This document shows positions 58,005-64,000 of a stretch of 64,000 nt of DNA, piece after piece. Positions within the stretch are counted from its first letter, which is position 1. Each line of letters opens with the position of its first letter. Below the pieces are notes generated by a model. It was given only the letters and a program-made list of their open reading frames with translations. It did no database searches and had not been told where the DNA came from. Origin of the DNA: Taxillus chinensis (taxonomy: Eukaryota; Streptophyta; Magnoliopsida; Santalales; Loranthaceae); contig CM042086.1 of the NCBI GenBank assembly GCA_023512835.1, forward strand, positions 18,148,320-18,212,319. The letters run 5' to 3'. Made by a program: the position numbers and the translations under genes.

Positions 58005-58095
58005 ATAAATCTAGCGGTAAGCTCCCATATATGTAGTCCATGCGCCCAAGTTCAAAACTTGGCAGCCCCATTTTGTATAACATTTTTATTATTCT
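58005..58095 (+). mobile_element. Possible tRNA-derived SINE head
   Basis: TAGCGGTAAGCTCC resembles a pol III A box and AGTTCAAAACT a B box, about 40 bp apart, as in plant SINEs. The match to both boxes is loose and no tail or target duplication was found. Confidence 0.25.
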
Positions 58096-58133
58096 ACATT
58101 TTCTAAATTTTGCATCAATCCTATATCAAAACG

Positions 58134-59935
58134 TTTTTGGTAAGCAAGTGAATTTTATTAAAAAACCAAATACACAAGAAATGCACAAGAAAGAGAATAC
58201 AAAAAGAGAAAGGTGAAAAAATAAACCTAGCTCAACCTAGCTCAAAAAGAACAAACAGAAATAACATCAAAAAGACAAGAAAGACAAAAACACCCAAATC
58301 CGGCCAAACAATTCCAAAGGCACCAGAGAAAACAAAGGTTAAGCTCATTCAAGCGGCATTCATAATCCTGAAAAAGACGGGCATTCCGCTCCCGCCAGAG
58401 ACACTTGATGATGCAATAGGAAATAACGCTCCAAAACGAAGACTTCTTGCCCACCCACTCCTGCCAGGAGGAGAAAAGCCGATGAACATTATGAGGCATC
58501 ACCTAAGACATACCAAAAAGACCCGGGATAAAGTCCTAAAGAAGACGAGTAATGGGACAATGAAGGAGAAAGGGGTCCATTGACTCCTCGACCGCCTTAC
58601 ACATGTAACACCAACTAGTAATCAACATCCACACTTGCGCGGGTTATTCACAGTCAGAATCCTCTCCAAAATTGTCATCCAAGCAAAGAAAGCCAGTCAC
58701 GGGAAAATTGGAGCCTTCCAAACACTCTTCCAAGGAAGCACCACGAAAAAACAGGCAACTGAAAACCACACACGAAAGCCCTAAGCCCTAACAGGATGCC
58801 AACATAAATGATCCGAACAATCGCAACACAAGGGGGTAGAATACAACACCTCAAAAAAAGAAGCAAACGCCTCCAACTCCCAATTTTGTGCGAGCCAATA
58901 AAAGGTAACCTCCCACTGCACCCCCGAACCATCAACCAAGTAAAAATCGGTCACAAAGCCCTCACGAGTAGTGGCAAGGTGGAACAACTCAAGATAAGAC
59001 AATTTCAAAGGCACCTCCAAGCACCATACATCTTCCCAAAAGTAAATGAAAGAGCCATCACCCACCTCAAAAGCCACAAAAGAAACAAAGGATCGCCAAC
59101 CAGACCAAATAAACCGCCAAAGACCCACGCCATGAGGACCGCAAGGGGAAATAGAGGTCCAACCACCCCCCAAGGCCACATATTTGGCCACAGTGACCTT
59201 CCGCCAAAGAGAATCATGCTTCACTCCAAACCGCCATAACCATTTCCCAAGCATGGCCTCATTGAAGGTCCGAATATGATGAATAGCAAACCCACCACAA
59301 GAGAGAGGACGGCAAATGAAAGCCCAACTCAACAAAGGAAACTTATGCGCCACCTGCATGGAACCCCAAAGGAACTGTCGCGGAATCCGCTCGATGCGAA
59401 AAGCAATGGCAGTAGGGACGGGAAAGAGGGACAAGAAGTATGTGGGCAGACCGGACAAGATACTTTTAAGCAAAGTAAGTCTGCCGCCAATAAAAAGATA
59501 TAACCGCTTCCAATCAGTCAAACGACGCTCCAAAAAAGCAATCACCAGGGCTCAAATAGTAAAAAATTTGAACCGAACTCCCAACGGAAGACCCAAATAA
59601 ATCTAAGGCAAAGTGGAGAGCCTACAGCCAAAAATCCCCACCAACTCCGCCGCACTAGGGACCTCTCCCACTGGAGCCAAGACAAATTTACCCAAATTAA
59701 TTTGCAACCCAGATGCAGCCTTAAACCACACCAAAATAGCCCATAAGTGAAACAAATGCAAAGGATTTGCCATACAGAAAATAAGAGTGTCGTCTGCAAA
59801 GCACAACACTGGGCTCAATAAATCTCTATTAACAAATCTCTCCCCATATAAACTTAAGGGGTTTTCAATAAATCTTTCCCCATATAAACTTAAGGGGTTT
59901 TCAATAAATCTCTCCCCATATAAACAAAGCACAAA
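58134..59935 (-). mobile_element. LINE reverse-transcriptase fragment
   Basis: The minus strand encodes the palm motif FADDTLIFC (about 59800), SGLQINLGK, then LERRLTDWKRLYLFIGGRLTL, ILSGLPTYFLSLFPVP, GGFAIHHIRTFNEAMLGKWLWRFG and the ORF2 tail CLWRERNARLF (about 58400). That is the C-terminal half of L1-type ORF2. Frameshifts and stops break it, and the region upstream of the palm motif is replaced by a 36-bp tandem repeat. The 3' end at 58134 has only a short T run. No clear target duplication. Confidence 0.85.
59835..59925 (-). repeat. 36-bp in-frame tandem repeat in the LINE
   Basis: Two full 36-bp units (59835-59870, 59871-59906) and a 19-bp partial unit (59907-59925). On the minus strand each unit encodes SLYGERFIENPL in the LINE frame. 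Imperfect copies of AAGCACAAAACTGTGCTCAA flank the array at about 59800 and 59927. Confidence 0.92.
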
Positions 59936-60065
59936 ACTGTGCTCAATATTAGTTAAGATAAACGGGCCACTTGGACTAGTAATAATTCAAATATTCAAAT
60001 ATATTTGAATTTGGATAATATTTAAAGGATTCAGATAGGAATATGTCTCTGTAATATCTTTCAAA

Positions 60066-60780
60066 CAAGGTTCAAAAATATAAAACATGATACGATATGA
60101 ATTTGATACCGTACGTTGAAGCGGGCGCCTCAATATAGTCGAGGTAAGCGCCTTAGTCGTTGACGATTTTTTTTTAATATATAGAACTATATGAATTTAT
60201 AAAAAAGAACTATCAAATTATATATTAATTTAAAACAATTTGATATAACATAAAATTATATATGAATTTATATTTTAATATATAATGAAATCACTATATA
60301 TTAATATATGTTTTAATATGCAATGAATATATATATACAGTTAACTTAACATAGTTAATTCATGTTTATTTATGTCGTTAACTTAATATATTTACATAAA
60401 ATGTTTATATAAATAAGTTATATAGTTAACTTAACATTTGAGCTAACTCACGTTACTCACGGATGACGACTTTGATAACGACGTAGAGACGACTTGGACG
60501 ACGACATCATCCAAGGAGAGACGATAACGCTGGACGACGATGACTACTGCTAACGACAATGATGACGGAAAGGCAACGACGACTTTGATAATGACGTAGA
60601 CACGACTTGGACAATGACAACATTGGAGAGACGATAACGCTAGACAACAATCAAAGATGATCACTGCTAAAAATGACGATGACAAAAAGGCAACAACGAT
60701 TAACACTGGGCAACAACGATGACAATCAACAACAATGACCAAAGTGTTCATATACTCCAAGGGGTCTTTAATAGAAAATA
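60066..60780. mobile_element. Mutator-like element D, one end found
   Basis: The left end CAAGGTTCAAAAATATA matches element B, and GGGCGCCTCAATATAGTCGA repeats text found at the same offset in B. The right part (60450-60740) is a GACGACTTGGACGACGA-type minisatellite as in element A. No right terminus or target duplication was found; the right border is a guess where copia sequence begins. Confidence 0.6.
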
Positions 60781-60801
60781 ATCGAGATACTCTTTTTTAT
60801 T

Positions 60802-63800
60802 TGGTATCAAAGTGTGTTCTTCTTACCCCCTTCAAACAACCGTACTCAAGGCCAGAGAGAGCGAGGGAGGGAGATGCAGTTTCGCCATAGGTGAATCGCC
60901 AACACAAGAGAAACATGCCGTTTCGTTAGAGGTGAGCTGTCGTTCGCTGCTCGAATTGCTAGAGATATAGAGGTGGGCCATTGCTGACACCTTCACTTCA
61001 AGTCCATTGACTGTCACTACTCGCACCTTAGTAGATGACTCTCGATGCTTGAGGCAAGGCAGTCGCAAAGACTTAAAGAAGTTGCTATATGACAAGGAAA
61101 CCATAGTACAAGAAAACAAGAGGCACTATAAAGCTAGTTGCTAGACTCCATGCCGTTAGCTGGAGTTAAGTGTTACGCCCCAAATAGCGTGATGTTGATG
61201 GGCGTCTCCCCAGTGACATGGGTGTGTGCTACTTGTGGAGGGGCAAGGCAGAAAGTGTAACCGGTGTGGACGGAATAGACTCCACGGCAGTTCGTGCGGG
61301 AGATCAATAGAGCCTCTTTGGAGTTCAGACGTACCGACCCGGTTAAATGCTGAGAGTACGCTGCTAGTCTCGGACCTAATGATGAAGAGAGAATTTGGCC
61401 ATCCCTATACAAACTGGTTGGAAACTAGAGTCATTCTTCTAATGAGCCCAAGACGGGACAAAACCAATTTACGTGTGTCCTGATCAATATGGCTTACTCG
61501 GACCATCTACCGGGGTGATCGAGTGCCACACGGATGAGAACCCTGACCCCGTGACAAAAGGGTCACAAGAGGAGCATCGACTGACACTGGACTACATGGA
61601 GGTGCTAGATTTCTTATCCTTTTCCAAACTTCATTCTTTATTTACTAAGCTAGGGTTCTTGATTTCCTTTTGAAGATGTCAGGAGATGAATCTAGTAAGG
61701 GTAAAAAGGGCTTGGAGACACTCGTGAGTTTGAATCTTGAGGTTCTCAAGGCATTACTCGGAGCTAGTGGCACGTGTCCCATCACAAGTAAAGATAGATC
61801 CCCCTCCTACAGATATAAAACTCGATGGACCAACTATGTATCTCAACTGGTAGCTCAAGAAGGGAGGAGCCCTGAGGACTATCGGATTGGGAGCTAAGGT
61901 ATAGCCAAAGAAGGGCTTTGCTGAGTGGAACACCACCCTCATATTCGTGTACTACTGGATGCTGAACTCAATGGTTCCCTCTATTGCTTCCACGTTAGAT
62001 GGCCTTGAGTGTGTGTTAGACACATTTAGGCAAAGCTGAAGAGGACATATGCTGAGGGTCAGAACAACATGAGGGTGTTCCAGATAGACAAGGATAGAGA
62101 TGTTATGGTATATGAGGAGAGATCGATCCAGGAGTATGTCAAATCTGGAGCAAATATGGATAGATTTTGATCATTTCTCTCTCTCTAATGAGGAGCTACT
62201 GGGACCCTGAGTGTATGAGAGGTGAACACTATGCAAAGAGGACTATGCACTTTCTCAAGAACCTCAACCCAGCATATGAGCAAAGGATTGGGTTACTACT
62301 GTCTGGGGTGAAGATTCCTCCGCTTAAGGAGGCTATCTCTGCTATAAGTCTATGACAGATAAGGGCAGCCAACCTAGGCAACAGACTAGGGCAAGAGGAC
62401 TTCTAGGGGTGAAGTCTACTCTAGTGGTCTCCAAATCAAGTAATATCAGGTTAAAGGGGAAACTCGCAAGTGTTACAATTGTGAGAAAGTGGACCGTTTG
62501 AGCAAGGATCCTAAGCACCTAGGGTGAGGGAGACATGTGGACGACGGCAGTCTAAAGGTCGTGGGGGTGGGGTTTGTGGCCGTGGAGGCCAAAGGAGTGG
62601 AAGAGAAGCCAACCAGGCTCATATGATGTTAGTAGGAGAAGAGGAAGAAAGGGATATGGCTGATGTAGGCCTTACTAGAAAGAATCAGGCATTGGTGGAT
62701 ACTTATTCTCAATAGCTCAAGGAGAACCAGACAAGCGTGGTAGAAGGTGCATCAACCTCAACTTCATCCAAGGGTAACTTTTTTTGTTTTGCTTGTCCAC
62801 CCATAAGTACTTCTAACACACATGCTCTTGCCTATATACCCACTCAAAGATCACCAGAATGGATCATTGATTTGGGTGCATCTCGACATGTGACCAGTGT
62901 TGTTGGGGAGCTCTCCTCCTATACTCACCTAGTAATCCCAAAGACTACCTAGACAGTCAATGGTATGATTCACTCCGTAATTGGTAAGGGTACTATGAAA
63001 TGTACCAACTCTTTGACTTTGTCCATGTTTTCCATGCTTTTTCCTTTCTAGTAAATATTTTATCTATCAATGCTATTATATTTCAATTGAAATGTGTTAT
63101 TTCTTTTGATATTCCCAATGTCATCTTCCAAGAAAAGAGGGTGAGCAAGATGCTTGGGACTCATATGGCAAGCATATGAGGAGCTCATATGTTGCTTTTG
63201 GTAGTTGGAGTCCCTGTGTTTTTGATTTAGTTTACTCTAACATATAAGGATGATGTTCCACAAACTCTAAATGGTTTTCGGTTTTTGTGTCCTTTATTGA
63301 TTGTTGTTCTTGTGTGACTTGGCTATATTTGATGATAAATAAAGTGATGTGTTTGCTAGCTTTAAGGACTTTCACAGTCTCAATATGGGGCAGTGAAGGT
63401 ATTAAAGTCTGACAATGGGACAAAGTACACCAACAAGGCGTTTGGGGAGTACTTGCCATCTCAACGCATGCATCACCAGCCCACTTGTCCATACACACCA
63501 AGGTAGATTGGGGTAGCATAACAAAAGAACAAACATCTCTGAGGTAGCTCGAAGTATGATGATTTCAATAGATGTCCCAAAATACTCATGGGGGCAAGCG
63601 GTCTTGACAGTTACTCAACTGATGGATAGGATGTCACCAGGAGTATTAGAGCGGAAGTCCCCATCTAAAGTATTGCAAGGTAAGAATGGAGAGATCCTTC
63701 CCTTTATGACATTTGGTTGCATGTGTTTTGCACAAGACAAAAGACTAGATATGGGGAAATTGGATTCGCAGACAGTGAAACATGTCTTTGTAGGAAACTC

Positions 63801-64000
63801 GGCCACTCAAAAAGGTTATGTTTGTTGGAGCCCAGTGGAGAGGAGACTATTTGTTAGGATGGATGTTCTTTTCGAGACCATGAACCATACTACCCTTCGG
63901 TGACATCACCAAACACCAGAGGTATGAGACAAGAGGAGGAGAGTAATAACAATAGTGGCGGTGTTGGTTCGACAATAGCGTGTGTGGGTACAATGCCTTG
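60802..64000 (+). mobile_element. Decayed Ty1/copia, truncated by the window
   Basis: It starts with a primer-binding site TGGTATCAAAG (60802-60812) for initiator Met-tRNA. A gag frame begins at 61676 (MSGDESSKGKKG). A zinc-knuckle remnant CYNCEKVDRLSKDP (about 62471-62512) has lost His and the last Cys. The protease reads WIIDLGASRHVT (about 62860) with Leu for Ser in the DSG triad. The integrase end has FGCMCFAQDKR, GKLDSQTVKHVFVGNSATQKGY and RRLFVRMDVLFE (about 63556-63890). Frames are split by stops throughout. No LTR was found left of the binding site; the reverse transcriptase would lie past the window. Confidence 0.85.

Noticed and set aside
57896..58095. tRNA gene
   Set aside because: Loose A- and B-box-like motifs occur, but no cloverleaf, anticodon arm or acceptor stem could be drawn; kept only as a weak SINE call.

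Overview
The window is nuclear DNA from a flowering plant. The evidence is long AT-rich introns with plant-type splice sites, two genes whose full products are recognisably plant proteins (RHIP1 and NUP214/LNO1), and a dense load of plant repeat families: hAT and Mutator-like non-autonomous elements, PIF/Harbinger MITEs, L1-type LINEs and Ty1/copia. The organism cannot be named from the sequence; base composition and intron size argue against a grass. There is no CRISPR, operon or bacterial feature.

Layout. 1-6.9 kb is AT-rich intergenic DNA holding one hAT-type element (1739-2457), a perfect palindrome and a CTCGAG-rich repeat array. 6.9-12.3 kb (minus) is a four-exon gene for a small four-helix membrane protein. 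12.3-20.0 kb is intergenic with one hAT-like element and several degenerate repeats. 20.0-26.4 kb (plus) is an eight-exon RHIP1 gene (RGS1-HXK1 interacting protein, 247 aa) whose introns hold an hAT element and several LINE pieces; its last intron is a GC-AG intron. 26.4-29.6 kb separates two convergent genes. 29.6 kb to beyond the right-hand part of the window (minus) is NUP214, the cytoplasmic-side FG nucleoporin. Fifteen exons were traced by phase (1503 codons plus stop); the first part of the beta-propeller is missing and presumably lies past base 64000.

The NUP214 introns act as a trap for transposons. One 7.8-kb intron carries a decayed minus-strand copia that has itself been hit by a LINE, a Harbinger MITE and another LINE. 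Other introns carry three Mutator-like elements with clean 8-10-bp target duplications and a 5'-truncated LINE. The region right of 56.8 kb, which is probably intron 5' of the first traced exon, contains a Harbinger MITE, a LINE reverse-transcriptase fragment, a fourth Mutator-like end and a decayed plus-strand copia running off the window.

The two named genes have unrelated roles (sugar/G-protein signalling and nuclear export), and nothing suggests they work as a unit. I see no convincing undescribed biological system. The most useful leads are the non-canonical GC donors, two repeat expansions inside NUP214, a near-perfect 26-bp foldback in a NUP214 intron, and repeat families whose members can be paired inside the window.
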